A stretch of DNA of 64,000 bases, taken from Bromus sterilis (lineage: Eukaryota; Streptophyta; Magnoliopsida; Poales; Poaceae). Below the pieces are notes generated by a model, which did no database searches, had not been told where the DNA came from, and was given only the letters and a program-made list of their open reading frames with translations. Positions 34,386 through 45,755 of this stretch are shown piece by piece. A program made the position numbers and the translations under genes. Positions within the stretch are counted from its first letter, which is position 1. Every line of letters starts with the position of its first letter. The DNA is taken from the NCBI GenBank assembly GCA_950022295.1, contig OX465600.1, positions 293,863,782 through 293,927,781 of the forward strand, read 5' to 3'.

Positions 34386-34913
34386 AACTAAAGAACATGT
34401 ATAGGAATTTGAAAGCGTAGCATGCCCATAATAGGAGTTCACGGACATGCTGGAACTGAAGGTCATCGAGGACGCGGAACGGCCTAGGCCCTGGGTCCCT
34501 GGGTGTCGTTCCTACCTAACCGACCAATTTTACCTTGCTGCTGGACACGCCGTTTCCACGTTTTTGACTCAGATTTCCATCTCCACCTCGAAGGAAACTG
34601 AATGTACGAAAGATCTCTACAGTCCAAGTGCTGCCGGTTTGCTGCGAACCATTCGGTGAGCATTGTCTTCGAGACTCCTGGGGGAGTAAATCGTCCATTC
34701 TTGCTCGGGTACTATACGTTACATAATTTCCATTGGGCATATGCACCATCATTCTTTCAACTGCAGGATAATGCCTATGTATATCAAAGCCTAGTATATG
34801 CCATCACGCATCCTGGTCACAAATATACCTACGATTGACTAACCTCATTAATAGTGTTGGTTTCAGGATCATACAGAGCATCCTCGGAGTTTTTCACTCT
34901 CTCTTGATAAACC
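34386..34913 (-). pseudogene. Helitron helicase-like fragment, tandem unit C (truncated)
   Basis: The third copy repeats the first 0.52 kb of the unit (VTYSTRARMDDLL in a frame broken near 34665 by a five-base loss). It ends at 34913 where the Tat-lineage LTR begins. The rest of the unit is not found beyond the element, apart from a short 'cgagactcctgggagagtaa' match near 45763. Confidence 0.72.
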
Positions 34914-35669
34914 TGTTGCGGCAGAAAATTGCGCCACCGAACACCACGATAACCGTCGTCTTTCGCGACGACGAGCGGATGCTTTTCGGGCAAAGAAACA
35001 AAGGTTCCTCGATTACAGAGAGGAGGGACGACCGTTTTTTAGCGCAAAACGGTAAAGATGATCAAACCCTAGAGGAACTAGAGCTTGGCAGAGGAGAAAC
35101 GAACAGAAGAGCTAGTACGTAAGAAAAATAGATTGGTTTTTGGTTGTAGATCGCTTGGGGGGCTCTCAATCGGCCATGGCCTTGGTATTTAAGGCACGGT
35201 GGTCTTGCCGTATACGACTAGAACTATGGAGCTGAAACCGACTGAGTCTCTTTATGGTTCGGTTCTTAGCAAGCCCAGATTCAATGTATGTTACGTACAA
35301 GTTTATTAGGCCTACAAGGCAACGAATAAAATATTCGGCCAAGTTGCTAATTATGCCAGCCCTAATGCATGTCTCATGGGCCTCACGTGCTAGATTTTGT
35401 AAGAGTGAAATCTGATATTGGTTAGACTTGCCGATGACTGTCTTGGTTTGCCGCTGGTTCATGCACGAACAACTCCAGATATCCATCTTGAGCAAATTAC
35501 TTTGTACGTTTAAGCTGACGCCATTGTGTTTGTATTTGAACTTCATCTAACCTGCACTTTATACTAAACAACAAGTTCAAATATATATGTCAATCAATAA
35601 TCTAACCACGAACAGTCAAATTAATTTGGCTTATAAAATACCATGCAGCCAAATTATGTATTCAACACA
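34914..35669 (-). repeat. Left (3') LTR of Tat element
   Basis: It is 756 bp from TGTTGCGGC to CAACACA and aligns with the right LTR. The outer 150 bp differ more, mostly by transitions, than the rest. A polypurine tract (minus strand CAGGGGGGCA, 35670-35679) abuts it. Confidence 0.88.
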
Positions 35670-35879
35670 TGCCCCCCTGTTTTTGATACAATACATTGAT
35701 CAAAAACATCGTAACAGTACCTTACGGCCATGATGATTACTCCATTGTGTCATATAATTGCTTAGGGCGATGTCGAAACAGCACATCGACCAAGTTTTCT
35801 TAGGGCGATATTTCAAATAATATGTCGACCAAATTCTTCTTAGGGCGATAGTTGAAATAATATATCGGCCATAGCATCA

Positions 35880-37309
35880 TTAACTCTCCTGCCACATGCT
35901 ACGATAATACCTTTTCAAATATTTTCCATTGAGAGCTTTAGGCAACTTCACTCCCTGCAAAGATTGTACAAAATATGAATTTCCAGGAACAATCTCTACA
36001 ACTTTATATGGACCCTCCCAACTCGGCCACCATTTGCCGAATTTTCTATCTCTAGTTCCAATGGGTAAAATCGTTTTCCACACTAAATCTCCTATTTGAA
36101 ACGATTTTTCTTTTACCTTTTTGTTATAAGCTTTAGCTACTCTTAATTTTTCCTTTTCAATTTCTCGCAAAGCTCTTAGTCTTTCTTCTGGAACATCATC
36201 TATCCTGTCCATCATCAAATTATTATAGTCTACAGCCGACAAATCATTTTGTCTGGCCACTCTAAGAGCTTGCAATTTAACCTCCACGGGTAACACCGCC
36301 TCCTGACCATACACCAGCTCAAACGGTGTGACTTGAGTCGCGCAGTGCTTAGATATCCGATGAGCCCATAAAGCTTTCGAAAGCACTTCATGCCATCTTT
36401 TCGGATGCTCCTCAATTTTCTTTTTTATAAGCTTAGTTAAAGTTTTATTGCTAGATTCGGCCTGTCCATTAGCTCTAGCATAATAAGGCGACGAATTCAA
36501 CAACTTAATCCCAAAAGATTCGGCAAATTCACGAAATTGATGAGACATAAAATAAGCACCTTGATCGGTAGTTAAAGTTTGAGGAATACCGAATCTATAA
36601 ATAATATGCTCTAAAACAAAATTAATAACTTCCTTATGAGTCATATTTTTTAGAGAAACTGCTTCGGTCCATTTAGTAAAATAGTCTATGGCTACTAGGA
36701 CGAAGAGATGTCTCTTAGAAGACGAAGGATGTATCTCACCAATAAAATCTAAGCCCCATCCTCTAAATGGCCATGGCTTAATTATAGGATTTAACATAGC
36801 CGCGGGCGCTAACTGTATATTGCCAAATTTCTGACATGCCTCACAACCTCTATAATAACGAAAGCAATCTCTTCTAACAAAGTCGGCCAATAAAAACCCG
36901 CTCTCTTTAATAACCACCGCATTTTATGAGCCGACTGATGCGTGCCACATATTCCTTCATGTACTTCACCCATAGCCAATCTAGACTGGTCAGAATCCAA
37001 GCATTTTAAAAGCAACCCATCTATAGTTCGGCAATATAATTCATCATCCAACAGAGTATATTTTAAAGCTTGCCGCCGAATTTTTCTATCTCTGGTTTGA
37101 CTTGGATCCTTTAAATGATTAACTAGTGGAATTCTCCAATCTATAGGTTCTAAATTATTAGTTAATTCGGTCACTTGTGAGCCTTGCACCGAATTTACAT
37201 TGCATTGCATTGCTAGTTGTTCAACAGTCACAGAACCAAGTGCATCCTGTGGCAAAGTCTCTAACATGATAGACTTATTTACTACATCAACATGCATCGG
37301 TTTTTCCAA
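35880..37309 (-). pseudogene. Tat integrase
   Basis: Frame 37309-36809 carries the zinc-binding region's histidines (GICGTHQSAHKMRWLL) and shifts into frame 36917-35880, which supplies the CEACQKFG cysteines. The catalytic D, D, E residues are visible in VAIDYFTKW, TTDQGAYF and NGQAESSN. The C terminus holds a GPY/F-like module (GKWWPSWEGPYKV). It would insert the element's cDNA. The catalytic triad is preserved but the zinc domain is split by the frameshift. Confidence 0.85.
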
Positions 37310-37711
37310 TATATATTTTTCCTCTACTAATGTGATACCCAGATGCTTGCTGTGCTAAGCAATTAGCTCTAGAATTTATTTCCCTAGGTATATGATGAAT
37401 AGTGAATGTATCTAGGGACTTAATTATATCTAAACATCGGTCCAAATAACTATTTAGCAGACCATCAAAACATTGGTATTCTCCTTTAATTTGTTGCACT
37501 ACCAGAAGCGAATCACCAAAGCATTTATATCCCTTACGCCCATATCAACTAAATTTTGTAAACCAAACAATAAAGCTTCATACTCTGCTTGGTTATTAGT
37601 ACAATTATATTCTAAACGGACCGATGTTTCATACATAACATTATTTGGTGAAATTAAAACATTGCCGACGCCTTGTCCCTCTCTACAAACCGAACCATCA
37701 AAATAAAGTTT
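37310..37711 (-). pseudogene. Second RNase H domain (dual RNase H) of Tat element
   Basis: On the minus strand, directly after the reverse transcriptase frame, an RNase H fold begins LYFDGSVCREGQGVG, with NNQAEYEALLFGL further on. This additional domain after the normal RNase H is the signature of Tat elements. A TGA at the junction (37712-37714) takes the place of an expected tryptophan. The frame breaks again near 37500 and the tail (37499-37287) contains ANCLAQQASGYH. Confidence 0.75.
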
Positions 37712-39265
37712 TCATGGGCATACACTAACATAATTAATATCTTCTTCATCCTTGATCCTATTATCAACAATAAAATCGGCGATAACTTGACCTCTCATAG
37801 TACGCAGCGATTCATATACTAAGTCATATTCTATTAGTGAATAAGCCCATTTACCAATCCTACCACTAAGAATCGGTTTTTGTAACATGTGTTTAACCAC
37901 GTCGACTTGACAAGCTACTACAGATGTACTGGATAGTAAATAAGGTCGAATTTTGGTACATGCATAATATAAAGATAAGCATAACTTCTCAATAAACACA
38001 TACTGAGTCTCGGCGTCGATCAAGCGGCGAGTTAGATATGCAATAATGTACTCTTTGCCGCCATCTTCTTGCACCAACACCGCGCCGATCACCTTGTCTT
38101 GTGCAGCAATGTATAACCTGAACGGCGTACCAGACTTGGGTGCACGTAATACCGGAGGACTCAACAAATATTTCTTTATGTTATCAAAAGCCTTCTTTTG
38201 TTCTGCCCCCCAAGTGAATTCGGCTTCATTCTTTAGCCGAAGCAATGGGACAAACGATTCAATTTTTCCTGCAAGGTTAGATATGAATCGTCTCAAGTAA
38301 TTAATCTTTCCCAACAATTTTTGCACATCCCTTTTGCAAGCCGGCTCCTCTAGATTTTTCATTGCTTCTACCTTCTTAGGATCAATCTCAATGCCATGTT
38401 CATGAATTATAAATCCTAAGAACTTTCCAGCCGACACACCAAAAGCACATTTAAGGGGATTCATCTTTAATCCATACTTACGCATATTTTCAAAACCCAA
38501 TCGTAAATCGGCTAAGTGATAATCAAACCCATCCGATTTAACAACTATGTCATCAATATATATTTCTAATATGACGCCTAGCAAATCATGAAATATTAAA
38601 TTCATAGCTCGTTGATATGTAGCGCCAGCATTTTTTAAACCAAACGTCATGACTACCCACTCAAATAAACCGACAAAGCCAGGGAAACGAAAAGCAGTCT
38701 TAGACATATCTTGTTCGTCCATAAATATTTGATTGTAACCCGCATTACCATCTAAAAAACTGATAACTCTATGTCCAGAGGCGTCATTAATAAGCATGTC
38801 GGCAATAGGCATACGATATTCATCTTTCAGAGTAGCCTTATTCAAATCTCTAAAATCAACACATATTCTAATTACATCGGTGTTTTTCTTTTCAATAGGA
38901 ACAATATTAGAAACCCACTCGGCATGTCTACATGGCCGAATAAATCCAGCTTTCAACAACCGATCAATTTCCTCTTTGATGCGGTCATACATATTAGGAT
39001 TGAAATTTCTGCGAGGTTGTTTATGCGGCCTAAAACCAGATTTAATAGGTAATCTATGCTCAACTAGATCTCTACTTAAACCAGGCATTTCATTATAATT
39101 CCAAGCAAAGGAATCAACAAATTCTTTAAGTAACGCACATACCTTGCTTTTCTGATCGGCCTTCAAGTTAGCATTGATAAATGTTGGCCTCGGAATGCTT
39201 CCATCACCAATATCTATTTCTTCAAGCGGATCAGCCGATGAGAATCCATGTCCAAGCTTTTCCAT
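37712..39265 (-). pseudogene. Tat reverse transcriptase and first RNase H
   Basis: The 517-residue frame contains the reverse transcriptase core: ICVDFRDLNKATLKD, FLDGNAGYNQIFMDE, and the catalytic YIDDIVVKS (YxDD), then FLGFIIHEHG. The RNase H that follows shows FRLYIAAQDKVIGAVLVQ. It would copy element RNA to DNA. The frame is open end to end, but upstream and downstream parts are out of frame or stopped, so no polyprotein can be made. Confidence 0.88.
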
Positions 39266-39367
39266 GCCCTAAAATTCTTCTATAGTTTCATGCATATCGC
39301 TCTTTCCGGAACGATACTCCTCCGTGCGTCTTTGCAGCCACTTAATACTCTCGTCATTGTTCATCAT

Positions 39368-40383
39368 TTAAATAGATAGATTACTAAGCCGAGCTATATC
39401 AGTCGGCTGTACATTTATAGGTACAAAACCATCTCTACCTACACTAATGTAGTCATAATCCGATAGGTCCCTAGCGGTCAAGCATTGCATGTCACCGAGT
39501 TGCCAATCAACCGGCGCTTCTGTAATAGCTATGTAAGCTGAATCATCTGCCCTAATTACCTCCACATCATCATTCACCCATTGAATTAAGCACTGATGCA
39601 TAGTAGAAGGAATGCAGCAATTCGAGTGAATCCAGTCGCGTCCCAACAGAACATTGTAACGACCCTTGACATCAACCACAAAAAATGCAGTTGGCAATGT
39701 CTTTCTTCCGACCGTGAGCTCCATAGATATTACTCCCTTAGCTTCAGACATGTCTCCAGAGAACCCACTAAGTGTCATGTTGGTCTTCATTAACTCACTC
39801 TCTTTTCGGCCCAATTTAGAAAAAACGAAAATGGCATAATATTAACCCCAGCGCCACCATCAACAAGCATGCGACCAATAGGCTTACCATCAATATGACC
39901 CCTAATGAATAATGGTTTTAGGTGCTGCTCGGGCTTCTCAAATGTAGCATTTTTTGGACCAAGAACAAGCTCTGCAACTTCAGCCTCGGGCACACGAAAT
40001 TCAGCGGGCAACGCGAAAACCATATTAACATCCATATTAGTAAGCATATCCTCGCTATTATCTAGGTTTTCATCATCAAACATGTCATCCCCGAGGTCAT
40101 CAACCGAATCATCAGCAGCACCATCGATTGTATAATTTGCGGCTGCATCAACTGAGTCATTGATAGTATCATCAATCGTGTAGTCTGTCGCTGCATTCCC
40201 CTCCTTTAAAATGCGCTTTTCCCTCCAAGTCATTTGAGGTACCATTGGTTTCTCCCGATCGAACAATTCATCACGTTTTTTCTCAGCTACTTCTTCCCTA
40301 ATCTCCAGTGCTCGCAGCCGCTGGACTCGCCGTTTTTGAGTATGTGTTAATCCCATCGGACACCAGCGAGGTCCCGGTTTCAT
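39368..40383 (-). pseudogene. Tat aspartic protease region
   Basis: Two overlapping frames (40383-39790, 39814-39368) share the protease. The active-site segment is RMLVDGGAGVNIMPF, where the lineage has DGG or DSG, and the second frame has YNVLLGRDWIH. A shift at about 39800-39815 divides them. An acidic linker with TIDDTINDSVDAAANYTIDG repeats precedes the domain. Confidence 0.75.
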
Positions 40384-40633
40384 CCCTGGAGCAACCGACT
40401 GAAATCTGCTGCCCCCTGAGTCTCTCGGCCTATATTGACGTACTGTCGTTCCCGGAACAACTATTCTTTCCTTAGCCGAAATATTTCTTTGCTGGTCAGA
40501 TGCACCACCAGATACATTAATTTGGCCTCCCCTACTACTTAGACTCCCATGTTGGTTAAACGTGCCAAAAATAATAGGAGGTCAACTTGTGGATGTACGT
40601 GAGCTGTTGTTCCTCATGGCTGCATCGGTCGTG

Positions 40634-43463
40634 CTAGCTAGCTGAATCACCCTTTTGATTAGTACTAGGTGAGGCAACGAGTGTATTACTCAAATTTTTG
40701 TCCTGCGTACCAGCATCTCTCTCCTGCACCACTCCATACCTTACTGGATTAGTATTTTCTGCTTTTGTACTGCGCTGGACACCTTCAGCAGATTGGCCTT
40801 CTCCAGGTTTCAGAGCATGAGAAGTAACAGAACCATCCAAGTTTTGTACAGGCTGAGTTTCAGCACGCTTCTTCGGCACCCAAGTAAGCTGACGGCCGCG
40901 CTTATAGTCCCTGCCATCCGCACTGTGTACCGGCGATCGGTTATCTCGTGGCCGATCTTCTTCATTAAATCGAGCCCTTTTCTCATGTATTGCTGGTACG
41001 AACATAGGCCTCGGCGGAATCCATCCCGGCTGAAAATAACCTGCTGGCCCTGTAGTATATGGCGCCCAAGGATGAAACCCCCATGGAGAAAACGGCGGAT
41101 ACATAGGAGGTGCACATGCCCAATAAGCCGGTTCCATTGGAAAACAGGGTTGTTGATCATGTGAGTTTCGCCTCCAATGCTCATGGCCCCCCGGTCTGGA
41201 TGGAGACCTAGGACGCTTGACGCCTCCAAGCCGATTAAACACATTGCTGGCCTTGCACGCAATATATTTCTCCAACAACATGTTAAATGTCGGCTTTGGC
41301 CTCGGAGCTTGTCTCCTTTTTCCATTAACTTTCCACACTCCCACTTCTGGATTTTTTGGTTTGATCATCCTTGGAGGAGCACTATCATCAACAACATTTT
41401 TTTCTTTCGCGGTCTCGATCTGATCGGACCGAATAAGTATTTTCTTAGTCTCAAACTCAACCACGTTGATAGGAAAAGGGTCGCTATCGAGCTTCATTTT
41501 AGAGCCTTCAGTAAATGTCAATCGTCCTTCATTAATGGCCGATTGCACCTGTCGTCGAAACACATTACAATCATTAGTAGCATGAGAAAAGGAATTATGC
41601 AACTTACAATAAGCTCTTCTACCCAATTCTTCTGGAGGTGGTATTACATGTCCGTCTCGTACCCTAATTAATTTCCCTTGCAGTAACATAAAAAGAAATT
41701 ATATCACACTTGCTAACATCAAAAGTGTATTTAATTTCTTCTCTTCTAGCAGGTGTGGGTTTCAAAGCAGGACATGCAAAAGGTTTAAACTTTGACGCTT
41801 GAACCCATTCGGCTACACATATATTACCATCATCGTCACTAGCCGAATCGCTATCATAACCGAAAACATTAACCGTGTGATTATCCTTATCTTTGTTCCT
41901 GTTATCTTTAAACCGACTATATTGTTTAATTTCCTTAGCCCGATTTTCTTGCGCCAAAGATTTCTGCAAAACTTGATTAACATCTAAATATTCTTGCCCT
42001 TCTAATTTATCCTTAATATGAGTGAGCAAACCCGAAAAGGCAAGATCGGCTAAATCTTTTTCGGCTATGGTCAAGCTAAAACATCGGTTTTTGACATCTC
42101 TAAACCTCCTAATATAATCATGAACATGCTCATTATATTTCTGCCTAACCATAGTCAAATCTGAAAGTCGAAGTTCAGTTTCACCGCTTTAAAAATACTC
42201 ATGAAATTTTTTCTCCAATTGTGCCCATGTTGAAATAGAATTAGGAGCAAGCGATGTAAACCAGGTAAATGCAGTACCGGATAAAGATAAAGGAAATAAT
42301 TTAACTCTATAAACATCCGATGTGCCGACCTCGCTACATTGTGCTAAAAATTGCCCCGCATGCTCAAAAGTTGATCTACCATCTTCCCCCGTAAATTTAA
42401 CAAAATCTGGAATTCTAAAACCACGAGGATATGGTGTCGAGTCAAAATAATCAGGATATGGTTTCTGATATGCACGTGCTCTGCCCTTAGGTTCTAAACC
42501 AAATTCTCTAAGTATACTAGCAATTTGATCTTTAAAACTATCATTGGTTTGTGGAGAATTTGCTTGTGGAGCTGATGGAACGCTAGCACGCGGCGGATAC
42601 TCCGGCAAAGAAATTTTGGTATGTGTAGTTTGCAACGGAGGTCCACTAAAATATGAATCGGATACCGGCCCGTACGGAACCCCGGTACCAACAGGAAGCA
42701 ATGGTGGCGTATTATATGCTACTGTTTGATAAAAATGTTGCTGCAAATTAGGATTTAAAACAACACTTCGGTTATTGTTACTGTAATTTTGTGGAGCCGA
42801 TGTTGACATAGTAGGAGCAGCAAAACTAGGAGCTATATTATTAGCCGAACTGCTAACATGGTTTCGGCCATCTAGATTATTATTTAATGTGGCGTGAGGC
42901 TGCTGTGTACTACTAACCGATGCACCAGGTACTTGCATGTTACTAGGAAAATTAGTAAACCTATTATTTTCTAGAGGCATCGGTTTTTTACCATAATTTT
43001 CATCGTTAATTTGCAGCATAACTGAACGAACATGACATGGTATACTATCCTCAAGTTGCTCAAATTTACTAGCTACAGCTCCAATTGTGCGTGACATTTG
43101 TGCCATGTCCGAACCATATTTACTAGCTACGGACACATCAATAAGATGAGCAATTTCATCGGTTGGATTTTTTACCTCAGCGTCGAGTAGATCGGAAGTA
43201 CTCGGCATAGCTACCTTCTTGACGACGCCGTTCCTTGTCTTCTGGAATCCAGCCAACATCTTCTTCAACCCCTCGGCTTTCTGTTCTTCAAGCACGCGCT
43301 TGATCTCCAGCCGGTCTTCTTCCGAGAGATCTTCAAGCATGGCGGGGATGATGTTGTTCGAGTTGACGTCGCTACCGTTTTTGGGGTCGGTGTTCATCAT
43401 GTGTATTGCTTTATTCTTCTTCCCCAACGGAGTCGCCAATTGTGTTGCGGCAGAAAATTGCAC
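40634..43463 (-). pseudogene. Tat gag, three broken frames
   Basis: Frame 43463-42189 holds the N terminus and the start of the Retrotrans_gag core (GTAFTWFTSLAPNSI). A TAA at 42186-42188 interrupts it and the same frame continues at 42158 (MVRQKYNEHVHDYIRRF). A shift near 41690 moves to frame 41689-40634, which has a zinc-knuckle-like CKLHNSFSHATNDC. Residues further on are proline/arginine rich. It would form the capsid. Position 43463 falls inside the right LTR edge, so the real start is probably MNTDPKNGSD near 43397. Confidence 0.75.
43421..43438 (-). promoter_or_regulatory. Primer binding site of Tat element
   Basis: The minus strand reads TGGCGACTCCGTTGGGGA four bases inside the right (5') LTR. 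The form suits a tRNA acceptor end, probably tRNA-Arg, as in many Tat and Athila elements. Confidence 0.7.
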
Positions 43464-44047
43464 CGTCGAACACCACGATAACCATCGTCTTTCGCAACGA
43501 CGAGCGAATGCTTTTCGGGCAAAGTAACAAAGGTTCCTCGATTACGGAGAGGAGGGAAGACCGTTTTCAACGCAAAACGGCAAAGATCACCAAACCCTAA
43601 AGGAACTAGAGCTTGGCAGAGGAGAAACGAACAGAAGAGCTAGTACGTAAGAAAAACAGATTGATTTTTGGTTGTAGATCGATTGGGGGCTCTCAATCGG
43701 CCATGGCCTTGGTATTTAAGGCACGGTGGTCTTGCCGTATACGACTAGAACTATGGAGCTGAAACCGACTGAGTCTCTTTATGGTTCGGTTCTTAACAAG
43801 CCCAGATTCAATGTATGTTACGTACAAGTTTATTAGGCCTACAAGGCAACGAATAAAATATTCGGCCAAGTTGCTAATTATGCCAGCCCTAATGCATGTC
43901 TCATGGGCCTCACGTGCTAGATTTTGTAAGAGTGAAATCTGATATTGGTTAGACTTGCCGATGACTGTCTTGGTTTGCCGCTGGTTCATGCACGAACAAC
44001 TCCAGATATCCATCTTGAGCAAATTACTTTGTAGGTTTAAGCTGACG
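43443..44047 (-). repeat. Right (5') LTR of Tat element, first part
   Basis: It matches 34914-35520 of the left LTR and is interrupted at 44048 by a retroposon. The last 13 bases GTTTAAGCTGACG are the target duplication. Confidence 0.88.
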
Positions 44048-45484
44048 CGGCCTATTTCTTGAGCACCTCGCCCGTGGCCCTCCCGCGAGCGTCCCGGGCG
44101 AACCCTAGCCCGCCGCCGCCACACCTCCCCACCTCGCCTCCCCAACCCTCGCCGCCGCCCTAGGACGGCGCCGGGCAAAGCCCGTGCGTGCGTCGGCGGC
44201 GGCGGGGCCTTTCCTTCCTCACGGACACGGGCGGCGCGGGACGTCTGGCGCTCGGTAGGGCGCGCCGGACAGGTCACGGCTTCTGGCGGAGCGCGCGACC
44301 ACCAGGAGCTCGGCGCGCGAGGGGGCGCGGTCACCAGGAGGTGCGGTCGGGAGGGAGTGCGGGCTAGCCTGTCGTGGCTCGGCGGGAGGCGTTGGCTCGT
44401 CGCGGCGGCCTGGGGCGATGCACGGCCAAGCCCTCGGCGCGGGCTGGTCCCTCTGGGCGGGCGTCGGCCGGATCTGGCCGGGCCTTGCCAGATCCGGGGC
44501 GGCGTGCTGGGGGCGGCCAGGCTACGGTGCCGGCTTCTCGGGGGCGTCCCTTCGGCCGTCTGGCGGCCAGATCTGGCCGGGCCTGGCCAGATCCTGTCGG
44601 GGATGGCTGCGTGCCCATGTGTGGTGGCGGGCAGAGGAGTGGAGACCGAAGATGCTGGAACAGGGAGGCCCGGCGGTTCCAGCCGAGGTAGATGCGGGAT
44701 GCAGGGTATTTCTGGCCGCTGCAGGCTCGCCGTGGGGAGATGGGCCATGGCTTCGCGACTTCAGCGACAAGGTGCTGCGGCGGTGGCGGTGTGAGGCAAC
44801 ATGGACGAGCTCCAGAGGGTATGTGTGGAGGTGCACGACAATACGGACGAAAGTCTTGCACGATCTGTGATCGGTGGCGATGGCGCTTGTGGGTGTCGTT
44901 TTTCTCCTTGGAGACGTCACCGAGGTGCGTCGGCATCTTCCCCGTGCTCGATTGGTGGTGCATCTCCGGGCGAAAGCCTAGGTCCAAAGTCGGATCGGCG
45001 AGATGGCGGCGTCTTCGACGTCGTTCCTCTGTAGGGAGCATCACGTTTGGAGACAATCCTTGGAGGTAGTATGTGGCGCTCCTCCGGTGCTCGCTGCTGT
45101 TCAAGGTGAAGCTCTAGGCGCAATGTACGCCATCGTCGAAGAGTCCAAGATGAAGCCCTTCTTGGGACTTACCGAGTTCCGCCATCTACTTGCCCTCTTC
45201 TTAGGCATCAAAGTGGATGGTGCGTTGACAAGGGAAGCCCTGTTGAAGTTGCTGCTATTACGGAGGACTCGACGTTGGTCGAGACGCGGCGGTGATGCTT
45301 AGCTTAGGACAGGCACTTTGTTTGTAGTCATGTGGTCTTTGGTGGATGTAGTTCTGCAACTAATAGAGTTGCTATTTTCCTTTTTTTTCTTTTGATCTTC
45401 GGATCTTCACCATGTTATTGTTTTTCCATCTGCTCTCTGCTAAATCAATTGAAGCCAACAAACTTTGTTGGATCTTTCAAAAAC
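44048..45484 (+). mobile_element. Non-LTR retroposon-like insertion with 13-bp target duplication
   Basis: The insert is flanked by GTTTAAGCTGACG at 44035-44047 and 45485-45497. The undisturbed site is in the left LTR at 35508-35520. The first 0.8 kb is GC-rich and the 3' end is T-rich, then short A-rich (ctttcaaaaa). A target duplication of this length and an A tail fit target-primed reverse transcription by LINE machinery. No reverse transcriptase is present, so it is non-autonomous or 5'-truncated. A plus frame at 45003-45302 (MAASSTSFLCREHHVW...) is not recognised. Several long frames in the GC-rich part overlap on both strands and are not trusted. Confidence 0.7.
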
Positions 45485-45755
45485 GTTTAAGCTGACGCCA
45501 TTGTGTTTGTATTTGAACTTCATCTAACCTGCACTTTATACTAAACAACAAGTTCAAATATATATGTCAATCAATAATCTAACCACGAACATTCAAATTA
45601 ATTTGGCTTATAAAATACCATGCAGCCAAATTATGTATTCAACACATGCCCCCCTGTTTTTGATACAATACATTGATCAAAAACATCGTAACAGTACCTT
45701 ACGGCGATGATGATCACTCCATTGTGTCATATAATTGCTTAGGGCGATGTCGAAA
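45485..45755 (-). repeat. Right LTR of Tat element, second part, plus adjoining internal fragment
   Basis: The LTR ends CAACACA at 45646. Instead of host sequence, 45647-45755 repeats the element's polypurine tract and interior (35670-35778). The match stops at 'gtcgaaa'. This is a second, truncated internal copy. Confidence 0.85.

Larger units (their letters stand above)
34914..45646 (-). mobile_element. Tat-lineage Ty3/gypsy LTR retrotransposon, multiply disrupted
   Basis: LTRs of about 756 bp begin TGTTGCGGCAG (34914 and 43443) and end TTCAACACA (35669 and 45646). The minus strand encodes, in order, gag, protease, reverse transcriptase, RNase H, a second RNase H and integrase, all separated by frameshifts or stops. 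The second RNase H after the usual one marks the Tat lineage. The right LTR contains a 1.44-kb retroposon. The right side is followed by 109 bp of the element's own interior (45647-45755), so no target duplication can be checked. The left flank is AAACC. Confidence 0.9.

Noticed and set aside
35166..35546. 126-codon minus-strand frame in the left LTR of the Tat element
   Set aside because: The same frame occurs in the right LTR (43693 onward) and lies in LTR sequence before the polypurine tract. It has no domain and is not a gene.
44357..45104. Several long overlapping frames on both strands of the retroposon
   Set aside because: GC-rich DNA lacks stop codons on both strands. No domain or consistent start was seen.
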